Notes under the pieces: generated by a model
Database searches by the model: none
What the model was told of the DNA's origin: nothing
The model's input: the letters and a program-made list of their open reading frames with translations, nothing else
Made by a program: the position numbers and the translations under genes
Assembly (NCBI GenBank): GCA_029747585.1
Contig: JAPEVF010000754.1
Coordinates: 1 to 21,860, forward strand
Length of the DNA stretch: 21,860 nt
From: Pleurotus djamor
Lineage: Eukaryota > Basidiomycota > Agaricomycetes > Agaricales > Pleurotaceae
Direction of reading: 5' to 3'
Part shown: positions 1-12,175 of the stretch, in pieces
How the letters are laid out: each line of letters opens with the position of its first letter
How positions within the stretch are numbered: position 1 is the first letter of the stretch

Positions 1-2
1 AT

Positions 3-903
3 CTTGTTCGCGTGCATCTTTTAGACTACCGGGATATGCCCAAGGAATGGGAGGCTTCATTCGATGCAGTGATCAGCATTGGTGTCACCGAGCACAGTGA
101 GCCTTCCTCTGCGTCGTCATACTGTCCCAATGAATAGATTACTGAACCACCATACAGTTGGGGCCGAGTTTCTTGATACTTGGTTCCGCCAAATCTCATG
201 GGCAATGAAACCAGAGAACTCCTTTAAGGTCTTTACGATGACGACCGTTCCAGATACGCGGTGGGATCAGTTTAAGAAGTGAGTTCCTTGCCCATACCTA
301 CGCGTCCTTCTAATCTCTAACCTATACTCCCTCGATGTTCTCAGTGAAGTCGATTTCTTCCGGAAATATATCTATCCGTGAGGCTCCTCTAGCTGAAACC
401 GTCTCATTCTCCTTAACATTTCACAGTGGCGCCATGTTGGGTTCCGTCAAAACTCTAGTCAACTCCATCACAGCAGCTGGCCTCAATATAGAATCCATAG
501 ATGACATTAGCCCTCGTACGCCCCTGCCCACGATTGGCTAGTTCTCTTTTTTGACCCCATTGATTCCCCAGATTACACACGGACTGCCCGAGAGTGGGGT
601 TATCGCTTCGAAAGAAATTGGGAGTCCCATATCAAGCCTGCCTTCAAGAAACATGATGCAAGTCTGACAGAAGAAGCTTTAGAAATATTCAGACGAAAGT
701 GGAGATGTAAGTGTACCACTTTCGCCGTCTTTCCTGATACTCAACATGTGTCTTTTAGACTACTTTGCATATTGCGAAGGCGGGTTCGCTCTCAGGTGTA
801 TCTACGACCATCTGTTTGTCACCACCAGAGAGGTGAGATCTCGCTCGCTCTTCAGCATAAAGCGGCCAACTCAAGTACTGATGTTTCACGTTCGTAGCAG
901 TAA
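3..903 (+). CDS. Cyclopropane-fatty-acyl-phospholipid synthase-like methyltransferase (3' part)
   Basis: SAM-dependent methyltransferase of the CFA synthase family; known members add a methylene or methyl group to acyl chains of membrane lipids. The 5' end lies outside the window. Seven exons join in phase: 3-96, 158-278, 345-377, 427-515, 572-706, 759-832 and 898-903. Exon 1 carries DYRDMP, then FDAVISIGVTEHIG across intron 1, the usual region after the SAM-binding motif where family members read 'iemiEhvG'. Next come FLDTWFRQISWAMKP, FTMTTVPDTRW, FFRKYIYPGAMLGS, REWGYRFERNWE and FALRCIYDHLF, all typical of the fungal C-terminal half. The last exon codes only Gln plus a TAA stop. The gene converges on SURF4 with about 215 bp between stop codons. 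A fungal sphingolipid C9-methyltransferase is a related alternative, but the C-terminal motifs fit CFA synthase better. The family call is firm; the substrate is not shown. Confidence 0.88.
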
Positions 904-1120
904 CGTCCTGGGGTATTAGACATGACTGCATGCCGAAACATGTTCAGATGTTTCATCCCTTCCCAAGGGATCAAAGGTATCACACGACACGTCGCCATAC
1001 CACACTATATTATATGTTGTAACAAGGGTTGCTAATGAGGGTATGGGGTCCGAGGTGTTGGTAAGAGGGAATAATATGATGATGTAGCACCCAACCGCAA
1101 GACTACATGGCCGACTTAAA

Positions 1121-2265
<1,145 letters not shown>

Positions 2266-2939
2266 GGTGGTGGAGGTTTAGGGATCGACTGAGACGTGTA
2301 ACTTGGGTTTATATCCAAACTGCGACGTGGCTCATTCACCTCGTGGGAAAGTTGCAACTTGTGACATCTTGATGCCAGCGCTCTAAGTTCCTCGGTTTCC
2401 TGCTACTTTGGTCCCGCCAGCAAGACAAATTTNAGAAATGTTAACCTCATTTTACGCCCGAGTCGACGACACCAAAAATGTTGAGCTCAAGAGGAACGAG
2501 GATCGAGCGAAAGGATGGGAAGCTTCCACAACTCTAACAGACTGTTGGGGCCAAGTTGGGGCGGTTCAGATGAAACGAAAATGTCAAACCTCCAGTGTCA
2601 GAAATACATACTTGAACAAATGTCCCGCTCAAGTGTTTGATGCCTCCGTTCTGGGACGTCACAACGGCAACACAACAGATTTCTGTCCGGAAGTTTGAGC
2701 GGAGGGCTCGGTCATAATGAACCAATCACCTCAACGGAGCCTCCGATGATTTGATATCCACGCCCATGGCGTTCTCGCTTGGATCAATGGATAGTGCATT
2801 GTGCTTTGTACGCAAAGCTGAGTAAGGTCTCAGAAGTGAGGGATAGAAAAGAAAGGAGTGACGATAGCTGCGAGTATATCGAAATGTAAGGAATGACGAC
2901 TTCGAATCACAATAAATAACGGTCGGTAAGTATGGTCAT
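2266..2939. other. SURF4 promoter and GNAT 3' flank, no gene seen
   Basis: 674 bases between the SURF4 start and the GNAT stop. A 96-codon open frame at 2408-2698 (+) contains the undetermined base 2433 and resembles nothing I recognise. No tRNA, repeat or clear regulatory element stands out. The stretch presumably holds the SURF4 promoter and the GNAT 3' untranslated region. Confidence 0.5.
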
Positions 2940-3411
2940 TTAGTCAAGCTTTTTCAAAGGCTCGGGATCTCTGATCATCTACAAAATGGAAGGACCAGCG
3001 TAAGCAACCGCATGAGTCCATTTTCGGGAGGGAAATACGCACAACTCGGATGGGGATTGGGCCTTCCTTCCAATCCTTGTCGTCTTCGGCCACAACGAGC
3101 TCTGCTACAGTCTTGAAGCCAAATGCCTCGTAAAGCTTCGTGTTGGCGATGTTGACCGACAGACACCATGCACTGAGCTTCCTTTCGTCCGCCTATGGAA
3201 TCAAGAAAGACATGCCATCAGAGTCGAAGGGGAGATGTTGAACAAAAAAGCCACACTATTTTGGCTCCGGCTCGAATGATAGCGGATGCGTGTCCGCGAC
3301 CTCGAACGGATGGAACAGCAGCGAGCAGATGGCAGTTAACCATCGCCTTGAGCTTCTCGTCTCCGAATTCTTTCAGGAGGACTTCTCGGACTCGTTTATG
3401 AATCACTTCAG
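2940..3411 (-). CDS. GNAT-family N-acetyltransferase, 5' end lost at an assembly gap
   Basis: Acetyl-CoA-dependent N-acetyltransferase; the substrate is unknown. Three exons are visible: 3257-3411, 3043-3192 and 2940-2978. The first carries CHLLAAVPSVRGRGHASAII, the beta4-alpha3 acetyl-CoA pyrophosphate loop (R-x-x-G-x-G/A: R-G-R-G-H-A). Across the intron follow LSAWCLSVNIANTKLYEAFGF, the usual 'N..klYe..GF' end of the fold, and FKTVAELVV. The last exon adds MIRDPEPLKKLD and a TAA stop at 2940-2942. The frame runs without a start codon into an NN at 3412-3413. Only 25 bases beyond lies the stop codon of creA on the same strand, so the usual N-terminal half (roughly 80-120 residues) has no room. 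The gene is probably intact in the organism and broken only in the assembly. The family is well supported; completeness is not. Confidence 0.8.
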
Positions 3412-3436
3412 NNCTCTGGTCAGAAATTCCGATTAG

Positions 3437-5923
<2,487 letters not shown>

Positions 5924-6112
5924 GGAGGGCGCGGGGGGAGAAGATGGTGGTGGTATGAAAGCAAGAGGCGAAGTGGGTTGAAAAGGCCGGGGAATGGCCG
6001 GGGGAATGGAGATGGATAACGTGGGGTAGTACTCAAGCAGAGGGAAATTATAAATAAGCGCCGCCTTTCAAAAATCATTTTTGGACGAAACAACACAAGA
6101 AATCTCCCCGCA
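5924..6112 (-). promoter_or_regulatory. creA promoter and leader with a cluster of SYGGRG sites
   Basis: Directly upstream of the creA start lie five matches to the CreA/Mig1 consensus SYGGRG: 5931-5936 (GCGGGG), 5987-5992 and 5998-6003 (CCGGGG), 6021-6026 (GTGGGG) on the plus strand, and 6106-6111 (CCCCGC) on the minus strand. About one would be expected by chance in this length. On the creA strand, TTTATAATTT near 6047-6056 is a plausible TATA element. Autoregulation of creA is known in ascomycetes; here it is inferred. Confidence 0.5.
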
Positions 6113-7029
6113 TTCGGATCGGTCCGAGTGATACCGGTGCTTTTTGCTTTATTTTTTTTTCTTGAATCTTATGTTTTGATGCTCAGTTATTTATTATCCC
6201 CACATAACCCAATGCCCGTCGATTCCCATCAAGCATCGCTACGCATTAGGCCTAGGTTACCCCGCAAGCCAGATCTTGGGAGTTTGCAAGTTCTGGATGA
6301 GCTGGACATACCGTAACCGAGGACAGAATGAGTGCGCCGTCCAGGACGACATGTGAAAGTCTTCGAGGACGCTGCTGCACGTTGGTCGGACAATCTCGGA
6401 AGGGGAACAGACCCAACCAGTAACCTCGGACCCGAACTTACCGCCCAAGATGATGGTCCACCTCATGAATCGCTGATCACCGTGTCAAATCATGCCATCA
6501 TTCAACGCATCAAGGCTGTACCAAGCCAGAGCTCGTTTTACCCCGCAGAACAAAAGGCCAAGGCTAGCCTCACCCCCCACCCCAGCTTCTTTGTCTTTTC
6601 TACACGTTCTCGATTCAATTTCTCCCAGTCTTGACCGACCTTGACCTCGCGTATATACACGCTCTTACTCCGAGGTTTCTCATCACCGAAGACGCACTGC
6701 AATACATCTATCATGGAAACGCACGCGGTCAGGCATCAACATCACCCCAGACTCACCACCGCGGAATCGCACTCTCACATCCGCCGACTCCCCATTTACT
6801 TGTGATAAGATTAGATCGATCACACTTCCCTTTATCAGATAAGATACGACGCACTTGATTCCGGCATTTCCTTGATCGCTTCTCCGAGACACCCTTAGCC
6901 TTAGTCAACCAACGTACTGTCGCCCTACCTCCCCGCATCGCATCAAGTCAAAACCAGGTTCCAAGGCGGTTACCCGCAGATACGCAGACACAATGGTGCC
7001 TAGTTCATTTATTGAGGGCTGGGCGTCGT
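6113..7029. other. Gene-free upstream region of creA
   Basis: About 0.9 kb with no open frame I can assign. More SYGGRG-type matches occur on either strand near 6255 and 6540 (CCCCGC). A CCCCCCACCCC run lies around 6573-6583. A TATATA at 6652-6657 lies 56 bases before an ATG at 6713 that opens only a 30-codon frame. A GATA-site cluster follows at 6804-6846. The region may belong to a long creA promoter or to an unrecognised transcript on the plus strand. Confidence 0.4.
6804..6846. promoter_or_regulatory. Cluster of GATA-factor core sites
   Basis: Within 43 bases there are TGATAAG (core at 6804), TTATCA (6832-6837, a TGATAA on the other strand), AGATAAG (core at 6838) and a further GATA at 6843. 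Three of the four fit HGATAR, the fungal GATA-factor site (AreA/nitrogen, iron or light regulators). No gene start is clearly tied to it. It is 0.9 kb upstream of creA. Confidence 0.4.
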
Positions 7030-7054
7030 AAGACTGCTCAATGTTTACCCCTCC

Positions 7055-7257
7055 GGCAGTTACACGGAGGGCTGGACCGATTGAACGATGACAATCAACT
7101 TCCAGGTTCGCGTCGACAGGGGGAAGGAAGCCACAAATTGACGCATCGCGTACAGTCGTCAGCGATACTACCAGTCACCAATCCGACGTGTCTATTTTGA
7201 ATTTCTACGATAATTATGCGAGCAATTCATGGTACTAGTGTTGAATTGGTGGAGTTG
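7055..7257 (-). repeat. Diverged repeat family, copy A (inverted)
   Basis: On the minus strand this segment aligns with copy B (8497-8697) over about 200 bases with small gaps. Shared blocks include the core GAATTGCTCGCATAATTATC, AGTATCGCT, TACGCGA, the pair CCCCCTGTCG/CCCCTTGTCG, TGATTG and AATCGGTCCAG. The core is also found in copy C. Read on the plus strand, the core translates as ISTIIMRAIHG, and the frame stays open to 7377. No transposase or target duplication was seen. It could be a decayed mobile element or a fragment of a decayed gene family. Confidence 0.7.
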
Positions 7258-8496
7258 AATTATAATGGCATGGAGGACGCGCGTATCGCAACATTCCAGC
7301 CCCGATTCTCAGACCAGTCATATTTAGACGACATTCTTGGTACATTCCGCCGGACATTGATGCGAAGATGCGAATTCTAGTACATGCCTAAAGGCTTGAG
7401 ACCAAGTTTTTGACCCAGAAGTGACCGTCATACCACACTGTTCGCAGTTGACAAGTTCTAATCTCTCCACTGCGTACCTATCTCATTCCAGATGGGTCAG
7501 TCTGAAGTTTTCGTTGGAGTCTGCCAGGTTCCCCTTCCGCTTGATTGCGGTCGAAGTAGAGAGAATAGGGGCTACTTCCTGAAAGGAAGGTTGATCGCAA
7601 CTAAATCGTCGACACGATTTCCTCACGAAGGTTTGCTTTTTCCTTTGACAGTGATACATCGTTATTCACTCCACAGCCGTCCATTCTGCTGCTCCTCAAG
7701 GCTGCTGAAGCCCTTTGACTCCGAGTAACAGCCTCGCTATTTCTCCGTTCCACCTCTATTGCCTCTCAATATCCAGGTCAGAACATGCAGAACAGCATAG
7801 AACTGAAACTCAACCATTCCACACCACAAGTACGCGCCATTCAACAACAAGGTGGTTTCTCCGCAATATTTATCCAGACTTCCAAGCAAACGACCCAAGT
7901 ACGCCGAGTAGACTACTGTATAGGGATGAGTACAGGATATGTTTTTATTTCTGTACCGCCACATGTTGCCGCTTTGCTCTTAAATCCGTCTGGGCACGTT
8001 AGTTTCTCCGATGTTTCCATGGGTCGGAAGGGTTGTTGCTTCGAGGTAAACACTGACTATTTTGTAGCATCCGAATCGCGGCAATAACTCCAACTTAAGT
8101 AACACCATTTCCGAGCCGACACCAGCAAGAGGGTGCACACGCCACCTGCAATAGAGTCAACTATGTACATGCGCTCTAAGTATTTCCCCAGCTCAACTCC
8201 TCCATAACCCCACTGGAGTGCTATGTTCTTCGCTTCCCTGAGATCGACGTGAGGTATTTTTTTGACATACTGATTGCGAGAGTTTCTCCGGTTACTAAGA
8301 TTCTTTTTAGCCCTTCTGTCACTTCCCGCTCGACGCCTTCCGGAACGGCATACGTGTTCGAGCGGAATGTACACGTACCTTGGCCTCAGGCATCACCGGA
8401 CCGATGTAAACCACACATACGATCACGGAGTGAAGGTGAAAACTACGATGACAATGCAAGGCCGCTCGACGTGAGACTGGAGGTTTACGTCTTATG
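7258..8496. other. Spacer between inverted repeat copies A and B, no firm gene
   Basis: About 1.24 kb enclosed by the two inverted copies. The largest open frames are short (8057-8374 minus, 105 codons; 7785-8087 plus, 100 codons), and I recognise no domain in them. The minus frame at 8057-8374 contains AKNIALQWGYGGVELGKYLE followed by a mildly hydrophobic stretch, which could be part of a broken exon. It starts at no clear ATG in context and has no matching partner exons. Confidence 0.35.
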
Positions 8497-8697
8497 TCTC
8501 CTTGACCAATTCACCGCGACGTGAATTGCTCGCATAATTCTCGTTGAAATTACACCTAGCAAATAGACATGGAATGCAGTATCGCTAAGTCCTTTACGCG
8601 ACGTGTTTGTTTGTAGCTTCGGCTTCCCCTTGTCGCGAGCCTGGTAACTGATTGCAATCGGTCCAGGCTTCCGTAATAGACGGTTCATAAAAACGGT
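8497..8697 (+). repeat. Diverged repeat family, copy B
   Basis: Direct-orientation copy aligned with A (inverted) and, over the core and flanks, with C. The core at 8523-8551 reads GAATTGCTCGCATAATTCTC then GTTGAAATT. It is preceded by CTCCTTGACCAATTC, where A has CTCCACCAATTC and C has CTCCACCAATAA. On the minus strand the core reads VISTRIMRAIHV and is preceded by TTTGCTAG, which looks like a splice acceptor. Just beyond its far end, GTTCATAAAAACGG (8683-8696) is repeated with one change at 8761-8774. Confidence 0.7.
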
Positions 8698-9502
8698 CTG
8701 AACGAGATCTGCAATTTTTTCAGATAGCATTCTGGCCAACAGTTTTCGTGGCATAAACAAGTTCACAAAAACGGCACTTCTCCTTGAATTGTTAGGGCGA
8801 TCAAAGTCCGGGGACCGGTTGGGGACCGGCTTCTCCTCGTTCGTTTCTTTCAGGGGCTAGCCCCTACCAACTTCAAGAACGCAGCAAAGCCAGGTGCTGG
8901 CATCCTCCCCATCGCCTTCCTCTTTACACACGTTTATTTAAGGGGACTTGCGTGGCTTTTGAATGAGACCCTTTTAAAACGGGACTCGAAGGGGCGGGGC
9001 GATGTGTCGTAATTCAAGCCGATGTCTGACGGATGGCGCTGCCATGCATGTGCATCCAAGACCTACTAAGGTATGAAGTACCAGCCTGAGTCCTCAACCA
9101 GACACCAGCAGAGTCTCAAAAGCCCAAAAGCCGGTCTGGCATTGGGAAGGATGGGCCCGACGCGCATGGCACTCCGAGCGTTCTCGTGCATTCAATTCGA
9201 CAGGGAGAGTGAGCAAAGAAGGCTTAAGAATGGGATATCATGCATGTCCACGTTTACATTCAAGCTCTAGTCTCAAACCTTTGCCTACATGTCAAATTTC
9301 CTCGGGACTAGCATTCATCGAGCAGCAGTTGATATCATGACATTCGGAAAATAAAAGGATTTAATAAATGGATTTCTTCTCGGCAATCTGAATATTGGGG
9401 TCAACTTACATGGCCCGGGTATGCGCTTCCTTCATGTTAGTAGTGATCTCTTCCGAGTCGACCCCGCCCTTCCAAAACGACGTAATGACTTCGACATTGA
9501 GT
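8698..9502. other. Gene-poor stretch with short palindromes
   Basis: No assignable gene. It holds a tandem GGGGACCGG pair (8810-8830), a perfect 12-base palindrome GGGGCTAGCCCC (8853-8864) and a 23-base imperfect palindrome centred on TTTTAAAA (8965-8987). The open frame at 9073-9270 (+) resembles nothing I know. On the minus strand, about 9410-9500 holds an open stretch reading VITSFWKGGVDSEEITTNMK that ends at a perfect GTAAGT donor (9404-9409). It may be a remnant exon running out of copy C. Confidence 0.4.
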
Positions 9503-9670
9503 CTACTACTCCACCAATAAGCCGTGTATTGCTCGCATAATTATCGTTGAAATTGCGACGAATGAATGGACCTGAAAGAGGCTAGAGGTAGGTTGAGAGC
9601 GACATTCCGCGGCATTGCGTTTACGCGTAGCTCCCTGCTTCGGTCTTCCTTTGATCTTTCGTTTCAGGGG
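9503..9670 (+). repeat. Diverged repeat family, copy C
   Basis: Direct copy sharing with A and B the core TATTGCTCGCATAATTATCG plus TTGAAATT (9527-9554). It also shares the preceding CTCCACCAAT and more distant blocks: GCTTCGG, CTTCC, and TTTCGTTTCAGGGGGCAGCTCC, which matches TTTCTTTCAGGGGCTAGCCCC beside copy B. On the minus strand the core reads VAISTIIMRAIHG, immediately after CTCTTTCAG, an acceptor-like site at the same place as in copy B. This supports a decayed intron-bearing gene or element. Confidence 0.6.
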
Positions 9671-10169
9671 GCAGCTCCTGTTCTCAGAATTGTCTCCACA
9701 AACTTGCTTCCAAGTTCCAACGTTCTCTTCGGTTTGAGGTCCGATGGGCATCACATTGTCCTGGCTTCGTAAATTCTTGTTAGAAGATAATCAATGTACG
9801 CTTCTCCATCACCGGCTTCTTTCTATCGTGGCGTGTCTTCGTCCAGACGGATGTGAATTGACATGTCAGAGGCCCACCCATCATAATGACTGCATCAAAC
9901 GACGCAGGTCAACATGAATGAAGCAAAGCCACCAGTTTGTGTTTCAGTGGGCTGGTCAGAATTGGCGTCAGCGTGTCATGATAGTACGCGCGCTGATCAG
10001 TTGGAGAGTCTACGTATACCATGCAAATTTTAATCAAAAAAGATGGCATCCAATGTCCATTGCCTTGATTCCGAGCTAATATCCAATTGACTAGTAAATG
10101 AAAAAAGAACTTATCCAATTAACGGTGGTATCCAAATTGCCAAACCGAAATAACCGAGTGAAACGACGC
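9671..10169. other. BBC1 3' flank, no gene seen
   Basis: About 500 bases between repeat copy C and the BBC1 stop. The minus-strand frame at 9909-10118 (69 codons) has no recognisable domain. Nothing else stands out. The part nearest 10169 should include the BBC1 3' untranslated region. Confidence 0.4.
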
Positions 10170-12175
10170 TCAAACCTCCAAGACACGGAAAACCTTGATG
10201 ACACCACTCTTCACATCTTCAAGACGATAACTTGCTGATTCGACCGTCTGCGAAACACACTCAGCACATGATGGGGTATCGGGATCACCAAAAACTACTG
10301 ACCTGTTGTCCAACATGTTGGTTGGCTTGAAAAACCCTGACTTTAGACTTCTTCGCCTCGAAATCACTTACCACTCCAACCAGTGGTTCACCCTGTCCAG
10401 CGTTCTGATGGTAGGTTTGCAGACCCTTGTGACCTTTGAGCTTGACATCGTCGAGGAAAAGGATATCGCCAGGCATAATATCCGCCAGCCTCTTCTGCAC
10501 CGCGTTACCAGTCTGCATGTAGATCACGATGCCATAATCAAACGGCGCCCGAGGCGGCGCAGCATTGGGCACTTCGTTCAAGACCGCGTTGACAAAACCG
10601 GGATACGTTCCGTCGCCTATCAAGGCCCGCTTCGACGATTCGAACAGAGTAGTCGCAACTTCGCAGATTTGAACACCGACACGACCCCACACTGCGATCA
10701 GTTCATCTGAAGTGCGTGGTCGATCTTCGTGTTGTGGGAAGTGTGATTCACTCCGAGCTGTGTGGGGAGGCACTGGAGGGGGTTCTGCGAATGCGGCGGA
10801 GTCTTCGGACCAGTTTGAGAGTGTGAGATCAGGCTCTTCGGTACGGAATTCAATTGAGGTTGAAGGAATGGAAGGAAGTTCCCATTGAGAGGCACTGAGA
10901 TCCGTCCCTTCTGTGGCGGGAGGAGGTGGTGGGACGTGTCGTGAAGGTGGTGCTGGAGGTCGGCTCATGGGTCGCGGAGGGGGTGGTGGAGGCACTTCTT
11001 CAGGTTCCGAGGTAGATTCTTCGACCATCACATAGTCCGATTGGGGAGGCGGAGGGATGTGTCGGATTTGATGTTCAGAATCACCAGACGTACGCCTTGC
11101 CGATAAGTTTACTTTGGGTATCGGTGGACGGCTGGCTTGCGGAATGGAGCGAACTGTATTGGTTGAATCGATTGAGGGATGTCGTCCCATGCGCACTGGT
11201 ACAGGTGGTGGCACATCTGCATCTTCATGTGAGACTTCTTCTAACTCACTCTCTTCAGCCTCAACTTTGACCCCATCGTCAGAGAAGGTCGAGCTCTCAT
11301 GTTCAGAATCAGTCTCCACCGGAGGTGGGGACCGGGCTGCATGTTGAATACGATGTGGAGGTGGAACGGGTAATTCTTCAAGCTGTTTGCTGGCACTCGA
11401 AGAGTGTGTTTGATGACCCTGAGCCACCGGAGGTAGCATTCCAAGACGCATTCCACCACCTCCAGCAAGCCTGGCCAAGATGCGTTGTCGTCTCGCCTGT
11501 TCGTCCTCTTCCTCAGGTTCCTCAGGTGGTACCTCTTCGTGTCTTTCGTCTTCCGCGGCAACTGTTTCATGGTATTCCGGCGCGGGGACGGGAGGTTTCC
11601 GCATCAAAGGAGGACCTCCAACTCTGACCCCTCCAAGCTTCGCCATGCGTTCAGCGATGGTTTGCCGCCTTTGTTGTTCTTCATCAACTGGGGCAGGTAC
11701 AGGTGGGCTCGGGGCATCATGACTTGCTTCTAAACGTAGATTGACTTGCGATGACTTGGGACTGATTGGGCTGTGAAATGAGGGATCGATTGGGTCTTCA
11801 TTGGGACGCCGAACCGTTGGTAAGAATGGATGCACATCAAAGTACGATGTACTCACCTCCTTCCGATTCATCTAAAACTTCCCGGTTGGTGACTGTCGTT
11901 AGCTCGGGCATCCTGAACGAACGGGGTGGAGGTACAGGAGAAATAGTTTCTTCTTCTATCTCTTCCTCCTCCTGTTCCTCCTGTTGTTCTTCTGAGCGTT
12001 TGGATTCAGGTGGTGAAGCCGATCTGACTTGAACATCGTCATCAAGTGAGGGAGGAGNAGAACCGAGNAATATGTGAGGCGGGTGAAGGTGAAAGGGCGG
12101 ATGTGAGTGGATACGACGGGTAGTCTGTTTGTCACCCGTAGGCGTTGTGGAGCTGATAACGTGGGTTTTTGGTGC
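10170..12175 (-). CDS. BBC1: BBC1-like actin-patch protein, 5' end incomplete
   Basis: Bbc1/Mti1 proteins bind type I myosin and the WASP homologue at endocytic actin patches and restrain Arp2/3-driven polymerisation. Three exons are supported: 11857-12175 (upper limit uncertain), 10303-11795 and 10170-10247. The middle part is acidic and proline-rich (EEVPPPPPPRPMSRPPAPPS). Two related motifs, RRQTIAERMAKLGG and RRQRILARLAGGGG, are typical of the family. The C-terminal 170 residues form the Bbc1/Aim3 cysteine-proteinase-fold domain: ELIAVWGRVGVQICEVATTL, APFDYGIVIYMQTG, IMPGDILFLDD, GHKGLQTYHQ, PLVGVVSDFE, then SGVIKVFRVLEV and the stop. The usual N-terminal SH3 domain and any in-frame ATG are not found. 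Single Ns at 12058 and 12068 lie in the first visible exon, so missing sequence there is likely. The call rests on the C-terminal domain. Confidence 0.8.

Noticed and set aside
2408..2698. 96-codon plus-strand frame in the SURF4/GNAT gap
   Set aside because: It contains an N and matches no family I know. It lies where promoter sequence is expected.
6713..6805. 30-codon frame starting METHAVRHQHHP after a TATATA element
   Set aside because: Too short, no recognised similarity, and a splice join to a later exon required an intron of about 40 bases with weak signals.
8057..8374. 105-codon minus-strand frame between repeat copies A and B
   Set aside because: Mildly protein-like, but no domain, no convincing start and no partner exons. 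It is kept only as a remark in the spacer entry.
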